From Sanguibacter suarezii NBRC 16159 (GTDB taxonomy: Bacteria > Actinomycetota > Actinomycetes > Actinomycetales > Cellulomonadaceae): 64,000 nucleotides of DNA. Shown piece after piece: positions 8,080-16,009 of the stretch. The stretch's first letter is position 1; each line of letters begins with the position of its first letter. A program made the position numbers and the translations under genes. The notes under the pieces were generated by a model. It did not search any database. It had not been told where the DNA came from and saw only the letters and a list, made by a program, of their open reading frames with translations. The stretch covers positions 186,001-250,000 of the forward strand of contig NZ_BCRT01000004.1 in the NCBI RefSeq assembly GCF_001552735.1, given 5' to 3'.

Positions 8080-8146
8080 GACGCTGAGTGCTGGCTTGTG
8101 CACGCACATCAGCCGTAATTGCGTGAACAACCCAGCACTCAGCGTC
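8080..8146. repeat. Intergenic palindromic repeat, copy 2
   Basis: Arms 8080-8105 and 8121-8146 match at 24 of 26 positions and share the GCTGAGTGCTGG core and the TGTGCACGC end with the copy at 2830-2893. The right arm contains the stop codon of the PH-domain gene (8139-8141), so the element ends that leftward transcript before the metF promoter. Confidence 0.8.
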
Positions 8147-8672
8147 GACGCGGCTCGGTGGGCGGGAACTCGCCGTCGTCGGAGCCGTCGTCCGCGGCGA
8201 AGAGCAGTTCGTGCAGCTGGACCTGGACCTGCTCCACGCGGGGGACGTCGTGCAGCACCACGCCGGCCTTGTCGGTCGCGTCGGAGATGACGATGGTGCC
8301 GCAGCCCAGGATCCGGTCCAGCAGGCCCTTCTCGTACGTCACGTCGTTGATCCGGTAGAGCGGGATGTCCCGGCCGGTGCGGGTGATGATCCCGCTGCGG
8401 GTGATGAGCCGGCGGTTGGTGATCGTGTACCGCGAGGTGGCCCAGCGCAGGAAGGGCAGCACGCTGCCCGCCACGAGGATCACCACCGCGACGCCGAGGA
8501 TCGCCCAGCGCAGGCCCGCCTGCGCTGATCCCGCCGGGACCAGGAGGGCGAGGACCACGCCTGCCACGATCGTCACCACGGCGATGACGATCGCCAGGAA
8601 GAGCGCCTTGACGTGCGTGCGGAGGTTGAGGACGACGTGCTCGTCCGCACCGAGCGTGCTCTGGATTCCCAT
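8139..8672 (-). CDS. PH-domain membrane protein (YdbS/bPH2 type)
   Basis: A 177-residue protein with two membrane helices (about residues 23-45 and 55-75) followed by a bacterial PH domain: SRYTITNRRLITRSGII, DIPLYRINDV and GCGTIVISDATD are typical. Such proteins are membrane anchored with the PH domain facing the cytoplasm; their function is poorly known. ATG 8672 is preferred over an upstream ATG at 8708 because CAGGAT (complement of 8679-8684) lies six bases before it. The stop codon sits inside the palindromic repeat at 8080-8146. Confidence 0.85.
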   Translation of the reverse strand: MGIQSTLGADEHVVLNLRTHVKALFLAIVIAVVTIVAGVVLALLVPAGSAQAGLRWAILGVAVVILVAGSVLPFLRWATSRYTITNRRLITRSGIITRTGRDIPLYRINDVTYEKGLLDRILGCGTIVISDATDKAGVVLHDVPRVEQVQVQLHELLFAADDGSDDGEFPPTEPRRR

Positions 8673-8814
8673 GGCGGCATCCTGCCACAGCGCCACCTGC
8701 AGGGACATGGCTCCTGGGTGGCCAGATCGGCGCAGAAGGTCGGTGCTCGTGCGGGCCGCCAGTCCCGGCCGGGGGGCGTCCGGTGCGAAGGTGCGCGGGC
8801 GACATCGACGTCGC

Positions 8815-8827
8815 TATGGTGTGCGCG
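8815..8827 (+). promoter_or_regulatory. Leaderless promoter of nagA
   Basis: TATGGT at 8815-8820 is followed after six bases by the GTG start at 8827. No Shine-Dalgarno is present. The mRNA probably begins at the start codon. Confidence 0.6.
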
Positions 8828-9996
8828 TGACCAACTTCGAGGCGTATGTCATCACCGGCGGGACAGTGCACACCGGTCAGCGGGTCCTGGTGGACGGCTG
8901 GCTCGCGGTCGAGAACGGCCTGGTCGCGGCGGTGGGCGAGGGGGACGTGCCCGCCGAGCGGGCGCACCTTCGCCAGGTCGACGCCGCCGGCCACCGCGTG
9001 GTGCCCGGCTTCGTCGACATCCATTCCCACGGCGGCGGCGGGGCGGCCTTCGGGGCCGGCGACTCGCTCGTCGACGACGCCCGGACGGTCATCGCCACCC
9101 ACCTCGCCCACGGCACCACGACGATGATCGCGAGCCTGGTCACCCAGTCCCTGCCGACGCTGCGCACCGCGGTCGAGGCGCTGGCCGACCTCGTGGAGGC
9201 GGGGGACCTGGCAGGCATCCACCTGGAAGGCCCGTGGCTGAGCCCCGCCCACCGCGGTGCCCACGACCCCCAGCTGCTGCGCGACCCGGCGATCGAGGAC
9301 ATCGACTTCCTGCTCGGCGCTCGTCCCGGCGCCGTCAAGGTGGTCACCATCGCCCCCGAGCTCCCCGGTGGGCTCGACGCCGTGCGCCGGATCGTCAGCC
9401 ACGGTGCGGTCGCCGCGATCGGGCACACCGACGCCGACGCCGCGACCGCCGTCGCCTCGGTCGATGCCGGAGTCACCCTGGCCACCCACCTGTTCAACGC
9501 CATGCTGCCCGTCCACCACCGCGTGCCCGGACCGGTCCTCGCGCTGCTCGAGGACCCCCGCGTGGCGGTCGAGCTCGTGGCCGACGGCGTCCACCTGCAC
9601 GCCCTGACCGTGCAGCACGCGGCGCGCGCGGCCGGCCCTGGCCGCACCGTCCTGGTCACCGACGCCATGGCGGCCACCGGGGTCAGTGACGGGGAGTACC
9701 TGCTCGGCGACCTCGTCGTCGACGTCGTCGACGGTGTGGCGCGGCTGCGCGAGGGCGGCGCGATCGCTGGCAGCACCCTCACCCTGGACGCTGCGCTGCG
9801 CTTCGCCACGGCGGTGGCCGGCGTCCCCTTCGAGGACGCCCTCGCCGCCGTCACCACCACCCCGGCCGCGGTGCTCGGGCGCACCGACGTGGGCAACCTC
9901 GAGCCGGGTGCCCGTGCTGACGTGGTGATCCTCGACGACGCGCTGACCGTCCGCGAGGTGTTCCGGGCGACGCAGCGCTCGACGACCGCAGTCTGA
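8827..9996 (+). CDS. nagA: N-acetylglucosamine-6-phosphate deacetylase
   Basis: A 389-residue amidohydrolase that removes acetate from GlcNAc-6-P to give glucosamine-6-P. Diagnostic segments: VDIHSHGGGG (metal site), IHLEGPWLSPAHRGAH, AAIGHTDADA, ATHLFNAMLPVHHR and LVTDAMAATG with the catalytic Asp. It acts in the cytoplasm between the ROK kinase and NagB encoded 4-5 kb downstream. GTG 8827 is chosen for the leaderless promoter; GTG 8821 is an in-frame alternative. The 3' end runs into a degenerate tandem repeat and then a strong terminator. Confidence 0.95.
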   Translation: MTNFEAYVITGGTVHTGQRVLVDGWLAVENGLVAAVGEGDVPAERAHLRQVDAAGHRVVPGFVDIHSHGGGGAAFGAGDSLVDDARTVIATHLAHGTTTMIASLVTQSLPTLRTAVEALADLVEAGDLAGIHLEGPWLSPAHRGAHDPQLLRDPAIEDIDFLLGARPGAVKVVTIAPELPGGLDAVRRIVSHGAVAAIGHTDADAATAVASVDAGVTLATHLFNAMLPVHHRVPGPVLALLEDPRVAVELVADGVHLHALTVQHAARAAGPGRTVLVTDAMAATGVSDGEYLLGDLVVDVVDGVARLREGGAIAGSTLTLDAALRFATAVAGVPFEDALAAVTTTPAAVLGRTDVGNLEPGARADVVILDDALTVREVFRATQRSTTAV

Positions 9997-10063
9997 CGCA
10001 CCGCTCTCTGACGACGCCGTGGTTTGACGACGCCGCGGTCTGACGAGACACCGCTCTCTGACC
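9985..10063. repeat. Degenerate tandem repeats at the nagA 3' end
   Basis: About five imperfect 15-17-base units of the form CCGCNGTCTGACGA run from the last nagA codons past the stop. The exact string ACCGCTCTCTGAC occurs twice. Each unit carries a TGA. Confidence 0.6.
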
Positions 10064-10102
10064 ACGACGGGGCCGGCAGCTCACGGCTGCCGGCCCCGTC
10101 GT
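10064..10102. terminator. Bidirectional terminator between nagA and GH20 gene
   Basis: A perfect 17-bp stem (ACGACGGGGCCGGCAGC at 10064-10080 and its complement at 10086-10102) with a 5-base loop, located between convergent genes. Confidence 0.8.
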
Positions 10103-10121
10103 CGTGCTCGGGTGCAGGAGG

Positions 10122-11552
10122 TCAGGCCCAGGCGATGGCCTCTGACCGGTGGAAGGCCAGGCCCTCGCTGGCCCACCAGGTGCCGTGCTGGCTCAGGGCT
10201 GCGGCGAAGGCCGGGAAGTCCTTGGGCGAGCCCCACGCCACCGAGGCGACGGCGGGCAGGCGGGGCAGGATGAGCGTGGTCGCGTCGTCGAAGGAGCGCA
10301 CCGTCTCCGACCACAGGCATGCCTCGACGCCGACGATCGACTCTGCCGGGATGTTCGGCAGCTCGGCGACGGGGTCCCAGCCGTAGGCGTCCTCGACGTC
10401 GACCAGCGCCGCCCAGTCCAGGCCGAGCGTGGAGTCCGCGGTGTACTTCTGGTCCAGGTAGGCACGGGTGGCCGGGGAGGCGATGAAGGTGACGTCCTGG
10501 TCACGGGCCACCGCGGCCATGTGGGCGGTCCGCTCGCGCATGTTCCAGAACTGCAGGCGGGTCTGAGCGGGCAGCTGGGCGACGGAGGCCTCCTGCCAGA
10601 AGGTGAGCTTCTTGCCGTACTTCACCCCGACCTGCGCCAGGCGCTCCATGTACACCCGGTAGTCCTCCTCGCTCAGGGTGAGCGACTCGTCGCCGCCGAG
10701 GTGGATGTACTCCCCGCGGGTGTGCTTGGCGACGGAGGCGACGACGTCGTCCACGAAGCTCCATGACTCCTCGGCGGTCAGGTGCAGCGCGCTGAAGCCG
10801 ACCTCGGTGCCCAGGTACGGTTCGCGGGGCTCGCCGTCCGGGCTGATCTCGGGGTAGGCGATCTGCGCCGCGTGGCTGTGACCGGGCAGGTCGATCTCGG
10901 GGACGATCGTGACGTGCAGCGCGGCCGCGTAGTCCTGGAGCTCCTCGAAGTCGGCGAGGGTGAGGAACCCGCCGGTGCCCCCGCCGACGTCGGTCCCGGA
11001 GGCGAGCTCGGTGAGCAGCGGCCGGTTCTCGATCTCCAGGCGCCAGCCCTGGTCGTCGGTGAGGTGCAGGTGCAGCGTGTTGAGGCGGTAGGCCGAGGCG
11101 AGGTCGATGGCCTTCTTGATGGAGTCCGGGCCGAGGAAGAACCGGCTGATGTCGAGCATGACGCCGCGCACCGCGTAGGCGGGGTGGTCGGAGATCTCGA
11201 CGTCGGGGACCTGGCCGTCGCGGACCAGCTGGGTGAGGGTCTGCACGGCCCAGAACGCCCCGGCCTCGTCGGCGGCGCGCAGCGTCCACCGCCCGTCGGT
11301 GAGGGCAAGGGTGTAGCCCTCGGCCGGGAGGGCCTCGTCGATGCCGGTGACCACGGCCACCGGGGGAGCCGGGTCCACCGCCGGATCCGTCGAGGGGATG
11401 CGGTCCACCAGGCGCGCGGCGAGGGCCCCTGCTCGCGGTGCCCACGAGGTCAGCGACGCGGCCAGCGCGTCGACGTCCTGGACCAGAAGGGGTGACTCTC
11501 TCCCATCTGTGCACCGTGTGTGGAGTGGGGCGGGAAGGACCGGAACGGGCAT
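10122..11552 (-). CDS. GH20 beta-N-acetylhexosaminidase, cytoplasmic
   Basis: A 476-residue glycoside hydrolase family 20 enzyme. After an N-terminal GH20b-like domain (to about residue 115) the barrel begins with AYAVRGVMLDISRFFLG. The catalytic Asp-Glu pair is in HLGGDESLT, with HLHLTDDQGWRLEI and IVPEIDLPGHSHA upstream. It releases terminal GlcNAc from chito-oligosaccharides or glycans by substrate assistance. There is no signal peptide, so it probably acts on imported oligosaccharides. AAGGAGAG precedes the ATG. It diverges from the ROK regulator, whose operator palindrome lies about 60 bases upstream of its start, so co-regulation is likely. Confidence 0.93.
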   Translation of the reverse strand: MPVPVLPAPLHTRCTDGRESPLLVQDVDALAASLTSWAPRAGALAARLVDRIPSTDPAVDPAPPVAVVTGIDEALPAEGYTLALTDGRWTLRAADEAGAFWAVQTLTQLVRDGQVPDVEISDHPAYAVRGVMLDISRFFLGPDSIKKAIDLASAYRLNTLHLHLTDDQGWRLEIENRPLLTELASGTDVGGGTGGFLTLADFEELQDYAAALHVTIVPEIDLPGHSHAAQIAYPEISPDGEPREPYLGTEVGFSALHLTAEESWSFVDDVVASVAKHTRGEYIHLGGDESLTLSEEDYRVYMERLAQVGVKYGKKLTFWQEASVAQLPAQTRLQFWNMRERTAHMAAVARDQDVTFIASPATRAYLDQKYTADSTLGLDWAALVDVEDAYGWDPVAELPNIPAESIVGVEACLWSETVRSFDDATTLILPRLPAVASVAWGSPKDFPAFAAALSQHGTWWASEGLAFHRSEAIAWA

Positions 11553-11604
11553 TGTGCTCTCCTTTGAGGACCTGTCATGATGGGGATCAGCGCTGACCAG
11601 CCGA

Positions 11605-11641
11605 TTGACAGCGACTAAGTATGTAAGGTGTACTTAGTATA
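11605..11641 (+). promoter_or_regulatory. ROK operator overlapping a leaderless promoter
   Basis: ACTAAGTA (11614-11621) and TACTTAGT (11631-11638) form a perfect 8-bp inverted repeat with a 9-base spacer. It overlaps TTGACA (11605-11610) and TGTACT (11629-11634), spaced 18 bases, with the ATG seven bases after the -10. Sequestering this site would block the regulator's own promoter and probably the divergent GH20 gene. Confidence 0.65.
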
Positions 11642-12798
11642 TGGCACGCAACGCAGCCCCTGCCGATGTCCGTCGCTCATCGGCGCGCTCCGGATCTCCG
11701 GCGGGCAAGATTTTACCGTCGGACGCACGCATCCATCATCGTGCCCTCGTCCTCCAGCACCTCTTCGACGGAGGGCCGGTCAGCCGAGCTGACCTGGCGC
11801 GCCTGACCGGGCTCGCCCGGGTCACGGTCTCCGACGTCGTCGCCGACCTTCTGGACAGCGGCCTCATCGTCGAGCTCGGCGTCCGCCCCGGCACGCACAT
11901 GGGCAAGCCCGCCACCCTCGTCGGAGTCAACGTCACCGGCGGCTTCGTCGTGTGCCTCGACCTGTCCGACGACGCGGTGCTGCGCGGTGCGCTCGTCGAC
12001 CTCGCCGGGTCACGGGTCAAGACCACCGAGGTGGACCTGGACGGCGCGACCGGTCAGGACGCGGTCGACAAGACCATCGCGCTGACCAAGCACCTCATCA
12101 AGACCTCACCGGGACGCGTGCTCGGGATCGGCGTCGGGACCCCCGGCGTCGTCACGGTCGACGGAGTGGTGCGCCGGGCGCCCAACCTCGGCTGGACCAA
12201 CGTCGACCTGCGCACCGAGCTCGAAGAGGCGGTCGGCTACCCCGCCTACGTCGCCAACGACGCTGACACCGCCGCCCTCGCCGAGGACACCTTCGGGGAA
12301 GGGTCCGGCTCCGGTCTGCTGCTGGTGGAGATCGGCCACGGCGTGGGCGCGGGAATCCTCCTGGACGGCTCGCTGCTGCGCGGACCGGACGGCACCGCGG
12401 GAGAGATCGGCCACGTCAACGTGCTGGCCGACGGCCCAGAGTGCTCCTGCGGACGACGCGGCTGCCTCGAGTCCCTCGTGGCCGTGCCGCGCCTGCGCGC
12501 CAAGATCAAGGGCCTGAGCGAGGCGGAGGCAGCGGGTGTGCTCGCCGCGGCTGGACGCCAGCTGGGCAAGATCCTCGCCCCCATCACCCAGGCCCTCGGC
12601 CTGCGCGACGTCGTCCTCTCCGGGCCCGACGAGCTGCTCAACGGCCCGCTGCTGCAGGCCGCCGAGTCCACGGTGCTCGCCCTCACCCGTCCCTTCGGTG
12701 AGCAGCACGTCCGCCTGCGGATGTCTGGCCTCGGGCACGACGGCGTCCTCGCCGGCGCCGCCGCCCACGTCTTGGACCGTGAGCTCGGTCTGTCATGA
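11641..12798 (+). CDS. ROK-family transcriptional regulator (NagC-like)
   Basis: A 385-residue ROK repressor. Residues about 25-90 form the winged HTH (SRADLARLTGLARVTVSDVVADLL). The sugar-sensing ROK domain follows: VCLDLSDDA strand, GIGVGTPGVV, NDADTAALAE, then GHVNVLADGPECSC and the zinc motif CSCGRRGCLESLVAVP. The first ATP loop lacks the DxGGT signature of true kinases, so it should bind ligand without phosphorylating it. Sitting between GH20 and nagB it is the likely GlcNAc-regulon repressor, with the palindrome at 11614-11638 as operator. Ligand and regulon are inferred from context. Confidence 0.9.
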   Translation: MARNAAPADVRRSSARSGSPAGKILPSDARIHHRALVLQHLFDGGPVSRADLARLTGLARVTVSDVVADLLDSGLIVELGVRPGTHMGKPATLVGVNVTGGFVVCLDLSDDAVLRGALVDLAGSRVKTTEVDLDGATGQDAVDKTIALTKHLIKTSPGRVLGIGVGTPGVVTVDGVVRRAPNLGWTNVDLRTELEEAVGYPAYVANDADTAALAEDTFGEGSGSGLLLVEIGHGVGAGILLDGSLLRGPDGTAGEIGHVNVLADGPECSCGRRGCLESLVAVPRLRAKIKGLSEAEAAGVLAAAGRQLGKILAPITQALGLRDVVLSGPDELLNGPLLQAAESTVLALTRPFGEQHVRLRMSGLGHDGVLAGAAAHVLDRELGLS

Positions 12799-12841
12799 CC
12801 CGAGCGTCCGGCATCAGCTGACCCTTGTGACCAGAACCCCG

Positions 12842-12860
12842 TCCGGCCGAGCAGGCCGGA
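12842..12860 (+). terminator. Small hairpin between ROK regulator and nagB
   Basis: TCCGGCC and GGCCGGA around GAGCA. It lies 44 bases after the regulator stop. Seven pairs only; it may attenuate or merely stabilise the message. Confidence 0.4.
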
Positions 12861-12906
12861 TCGACGACGAGCGCGCGACGGCTGCGCTCACAGAAGGAGC
12901 GCCACC

Positions 12907-13689
12907 ATGGAGATCGTGATCCAGCCGACGGCCGAGGACATCGCATCGATCGTCGCGGACTCGATCGAGCAGCTGCTGGGCTCCCACGAGGCCCCGATCC
13001 TCGGGCTGGCGACCGGCTCCTCCCCGCTGCCGGTCTACCGGGAGCTCGTGCGCCGCCACGTGGAGCAGGGCATGAGCTTCGCCCATGCCCGGGCCTTCCT
13101 GCTGGACGAGTACGTCGGCCTGCCCGCGGGGCACCCGGAGTCCTACCGCGAGGTCATCCGCCGCGAGTTCACCGGTCTCGTGGACATCACCGATGACCAC
13201 GTGCAGAGCCCGGACGGCTTCTCCGCGGAGATCGCCACGGCAGGGGAACGCTACGACGCCGCGATCGCGGCGGCCGGCGGCATCGACCTGCAGCTGCTGG
13301 GCATCGGCACCGACGGGCACATCGCCTTCAACGAGCCCGGCTCCTCCCTCGCCTCGCGCACCCGCCTCAAGACCCTCACCGAGCAGACCCGCCAGGACAA
13401 CGCCCGCTTCTTCGACAGCGTCGAGGACGTGCCCTTCCACGTCCTCACCCAGGGTCTCGGGACGATCCTGGAGGCACGCCACCTCGTGCTCGTGGCCAGC
13501 GGGGAGAACAAGGCCGAGGTGGTCGCGGCCATGGTCGAAGGACCGCTCAGCGCCTTCTGTCCTGGCTCGGTGCTCCAGCTGCACCCGCATGCGACCGTCC
13601 TGCTCGACGAGGCCGCCGCGTCCCAGTTGAAGTTCACCGACTACTACCGCTACTCCTACGCCCACAAGCCTGACTGGCAGCAGCTGTGA
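12907..13689 (+). CDS. nagB: Glucosamine-6-phosphate deaminase
   Basis: A 260-residue NagB that isomerises and deaminates glucosamine-6-P to fructose-6-P and ammonia, the last dedicated step of GlcNAc use. Motifs: [18 protein letters not shown] (phosphate loop), FLLDEYVGL with the catalytic Asp, and [18 protein letters not shown] with the Asp/His/Glu set. Length matches the family. GAAGGAG lies nine bases before the ATG. The stop overlaps the GTG start of the ROK kinase by four bases, so translation is probably coupled. Confidence 0.96.
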   Translation: MEIVIQPTAEDIASIVADSIEQLLGSHEAPILGLATGSSPLPVYRELVRRHVEQGMSFAHARAFLLDEYVGLPAGHPESYREVIRREFTGLVDITDDHVQSPDGFSAEIATAGERYDAAIAAAGGIDLQLLGIGTDGHIAFNEPGSSLASRTRLKTLTEQTRQDNARFFDSVEDVPFHVLTQGLGTILEARHLVLVASGENKAEVVAAMVEGPLSAFCPGSVLQLHPHATVLLDEAAASQLKFTDYYRYSYAHKPDWQQL

Positions 13690-14615
13690 GTGACACCCTC
13701 GTCCTCGCCCTCGACATCGGCGGGACGAACGCACGCGGTGAGGTGCTCGACGCCGGGCTCGGCCGCCCGCTCGCCAGCGCGAGCCTGCCCACGCCCTACG
13801 GCGACGGCGAGGCGACGCTGACGACCATCGAACGGCTCTGCGGCCAGCTCATGGACTCCCTCGACCCGATCGATCGCGGCCGGGTCCGCGCAGTGGGTCT
13901 GGGTGTCCCCGGGATCATCGAGGGGCAGACCGGAGTCGTGCGGCTGGCCAGCAACCTCGGGTGGGTCGGGACGCCGGTCGGTGACCGGCTCAGCGAGAGG
14001 GTCGCCCTGCCCGTCCACGTCCACCACGACGTCACGGTCGCCGGCCTGGCCGAGCACCGCCTCGGCGCCGGTGCCGGGACCGACGACCTCGTGGCGGTGT
14101 TCATCGGCACCGGCATCGCGGCCACCATCGTCAGCGGCGGCCAGGCCGTGGAAGGCGGGCTGCACCAGGCCGGGGAGCTCGGTCACGTGCCGATCGTCCC
14201 CGACGGACGTCCCTGCCCGTGCGGGCAGCGCGGCTGCCTGGAGATGTACTGCTCGGCGCGCGCCATCGGCCATGCCTACGCCGCGGCCATCGGGCGACCC
14301 GGTGCGACCTCCCTCGACGTCGTCAACGACCTGGGCACGGACCCGCGCGCCGACGCGGTGTGGGCCGAGGCGATCGACTGGCTCGCTCACGGCCTGATGG
14401 GGGTCATCACCCTGCTGTCCCCCTCGCGCCTCGTCCTGGGTGGCGGGCTCTCGGCAGCCGGGGACACGCTCGTGGTCCCGCTGCGCGAGCGCCTGCTGGC
14501 GCTGGCCCACGTGGCCACGGTCCCGCCGATCGTCACCGCCCAGCTCGGTCAGCGGGCCGGCGTGCTCGGCTCTGCCCTGGCGACCTTCCGCAGGCTCGAC
14601 GTCGCGTCTCTGTGA
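13686..14615 (+). CDS. ROK-family sugar kinase (probable N-acetylglucosamine kinase)
   Basis: A 309-residue ROK kinase. It has the ATP loop [24 protein letters not shown], the catalytic aspartate in [38 protein letters not shown] and the zinc signature [12 protein letters not shown]. The usual NDAN around the catalytic Asp reads HHDV here, a mild deviation. It starts at GTG 13686 inside the nagB stop. Context (nagB, nagA, GH20) points to GlcNAc as substrate; glucose or another hexose cannot be excluded from sequence. Confidence 0.9.
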   Translation: MSDTLVLALDIGGTNARGEVLDAGLGRPLASASLPTPYGDGEATLTTIERLCGQLMDSLDPIDRGRVRAVGLGVPGIIEGQTGVVRLASNLGWVGTPVGDRLSERVALPVHVHHDVTVAGLAEHRLGAGAGTDDLVAVFIGTGIAATIVSGGQAVEGGLHQAGELGHVPIVPDGRPCPCGQRGCLEMYCSARAIGHAYAAAIGRPGATSLDVVNDLGTDPRADAVWAEAIDWLAHGLMGVITLLSPSRLVLGGGLSAAGDTLVVPLRERLLALAHVATVPPIVTAQLGQRAGVLGSALATFRRLDVASL

Positions 14616-14674
14616 CGGACCGGTCCCCGGGCCGCCGGCTCAAGCAGCCGCTAGCCGCACCCTGGGGCCGCATG

Positions 14675-14761
14675 TACCCTGATGCGGTGCGTTGGCAGCA
14701 GCAGCGATTTTCTCACCCCCGGCCGGGACATGGCCGCGGGGTCTGTGACGCACGCGCCTAG
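14675..14761 (+). promoter_or_regulatory. Leaderless uORF upstream of the PheS-like ligase
   Basis: TACCCT (14675-14680) precedes GTG 14687 by six bases. From that GTG a 24-codon frame runs to TAG at 14759-14761 and begins VRWQQQRFSH. It holds single Trp, Phe and Cys codons and several Arg, His and Gln codons. The stop lies eight bases before a strand that can pair with the downstream Shine-Dalgarno. Expression of the peptide is a prediction. Confidence 0.5.
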
Positions 14762-14769
14762 CGCGCACG

Positions 14770-14830
14770 ATCTCCGTAGGCACGGCCGGGGGGAGCTCAT
14801 CCCTCACCTGCCCGCACGTCCAACGGAGAT
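14770..14830 (+). promoter_or_regulatory. Hairpin hiding the Shine-Dalgarno of the PheS-like gene
   Basis: ATCTCCGT (14770-14777) is the exact complement of ACGGAGAT (14823-14830), which contains GGAG, the ribosome site eight bases before ATG 14837. A ribosome at the uORF stop (14759-14761) would cover the left strand and free the site. Confidence 0.5.
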
Positions 14831-14836
14831 ATCCCC

Positions 14837-15955
14837 ATGTCGCACGCTCACTACCTGACCCCTGACCAGCTCTCACGCGCCCTGTCGCTGCGCGACCTGA
14901 CAGACCCCGCCCACGGCGAGCATGCCGTCCAGACGCTGCTCGACGCGGTCGTCGCAGCCGTGCGCGCAGAGTCCGGCGCGACCCTTCGATACGTACGCAA
15001 CACCCCGCTGGTCGCGGTCCGTGACAACTACGACCGCCTCGGCTACGCCCGAGGGGACGTGACCCGGGCCCGCCGGTACACCCGGTACGTCAGCCCGACC
15101 GTCATGCTGCGCAGTCATACGAGCGCCGACCTTCCCGCTGCGCTCGAGGACTATGCCGGCCGGGACGGCGTCGACGAGCTGATCGTGGCACCCGGCTTGG
15201 TCTACCGGCGCGACGCGGTCGACCGCACCCATGTCGGCGAACCGCACCAGGTGGACCTGTGGCGCATCCGCAGCACACCGGTCACCGACGACGCGCAGAT
15301 GCTCGCCATGATCGGGCTCGTGGTCGACGCCGTGCTCCCAGGAGCCCGGTGGACGGTGAGCGACGTGACCCATCCCTACACGACCGGTGGACGTCAGATC
15401 GACGTGCTCCACGACGGCGAGTGGCTCGAGCTGGCCGAGTGCGGCCGCATCCACCCCGACGTCCTGCGGGGATCGGGCCTCGACCCCGACAGGTGGTCGG
15501 GGCTGGCGCTCGGCATGGGCCTGGAGCGTGCGCTGATGCTGCGCAAGGCAGTGCCCGACATCCGATACCTCAGGGCCCAGGACCCGCGCATCGCCGCGCA
15601 GATGCTCACCCTGGAGCCCTGGCAGCACGTCTCGGCCCTTCCTTCCGCACGGCGTGACATCTCGGTGGTCACCGGAGAGGAGGAAGACGAGGAGACGGTG
15701 GGAGACAGGATCAGAACCGCTCTCGGGGACGATGCAGACGTCGTCGAGTCGGTCGAGCTGCTCAGTCGCACCACCTACGACGAGCTGCCACCGGCGGCGC
15801 GCGAGCGCCTGGCCATCACGGCCGGTCAGGTCAATCTGCTCCTGAGGATCGTCCTGCGCCCGATCGACCGGACGCTCACGTCGGAGGGGGCCAACGCGAT
15901 GCGCAACATCATCTACACGGCCGTGCACGAGGGGCCGGTGATGGAGCTGGTCTGA
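14837..15955 (+). CDS. PheS-like orphan class II ligase with C-terminal FDX-ACB domain
   Basis: A 372-residue protein related to the phenylalanyl-tRNA synthetase alpha chain, with no pheT next to it. It has LRSHTS near residue 93, motif 2 in LVYRRDAVDRTHVGEPHQ (about 120-137), and motif 3 in GLALGMGLERALMLR (about 222-236). From about residue 271, RRDISVV through ESVELLSRTTY to RPIDRTLTSEGANAMR resembles the FDX-ACB domain normally found on PheT. Catalytic core plus FDX-ACB on one chain is the layout of mitochondrial PheRS. From memory, NCBI names such proteins PheS-related mystery ligase SrmL. Acceptor (tRNA or other) is unknown. Confidence 0.85.
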   Translation: MSHAHYLTPDQLSRALSLRDLTDPAHGEHAVQTLLDAVVAAVRAESGATLRYVRNTPLVAVRDNYDRLGYARGDVTRARRYTRYVSPTVMLRSHTSADLPAALEDYAGRDGVDELIVAPGLVYRRDAVDRTHVGEPHQVDLWRIRSTPVTDDAQMLAMIGLVVDAVLPGARWTVSDVTHPYTTGGRQIDVLHDGEWLELAECGRIHPDVLRGSGLDPDRWSGLALGMGLERALMLRKAVPDIRYLRAQDPRIAAQMLTLEPWQHVSALPSARRDISVVTGEEEDEETVGDRIRTALGDDADVVESVELLSRTTYDELPPAARERLAITAGQVNLLLRIVLRPIDRTLTSEGANAMRNIIYTAVHEGPVMELV

Positions 15956-15960
15956 GCACG

Positions 15961-15990
15961 CCTGGACCGGCTCCCACGAGCCGGTCCAGG
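15961..15990. terminator. Bidirectional terminator after the PheS-like gene
   Basis: CCTGGACCGGCTC (15961-15973) and its exact complement (15978-15990) around CCAC, between convergent genes. Confidence 0.8.
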
Positions 15991-16009
15991 CCTGTCGCGT
16001 CTCAGGTGG

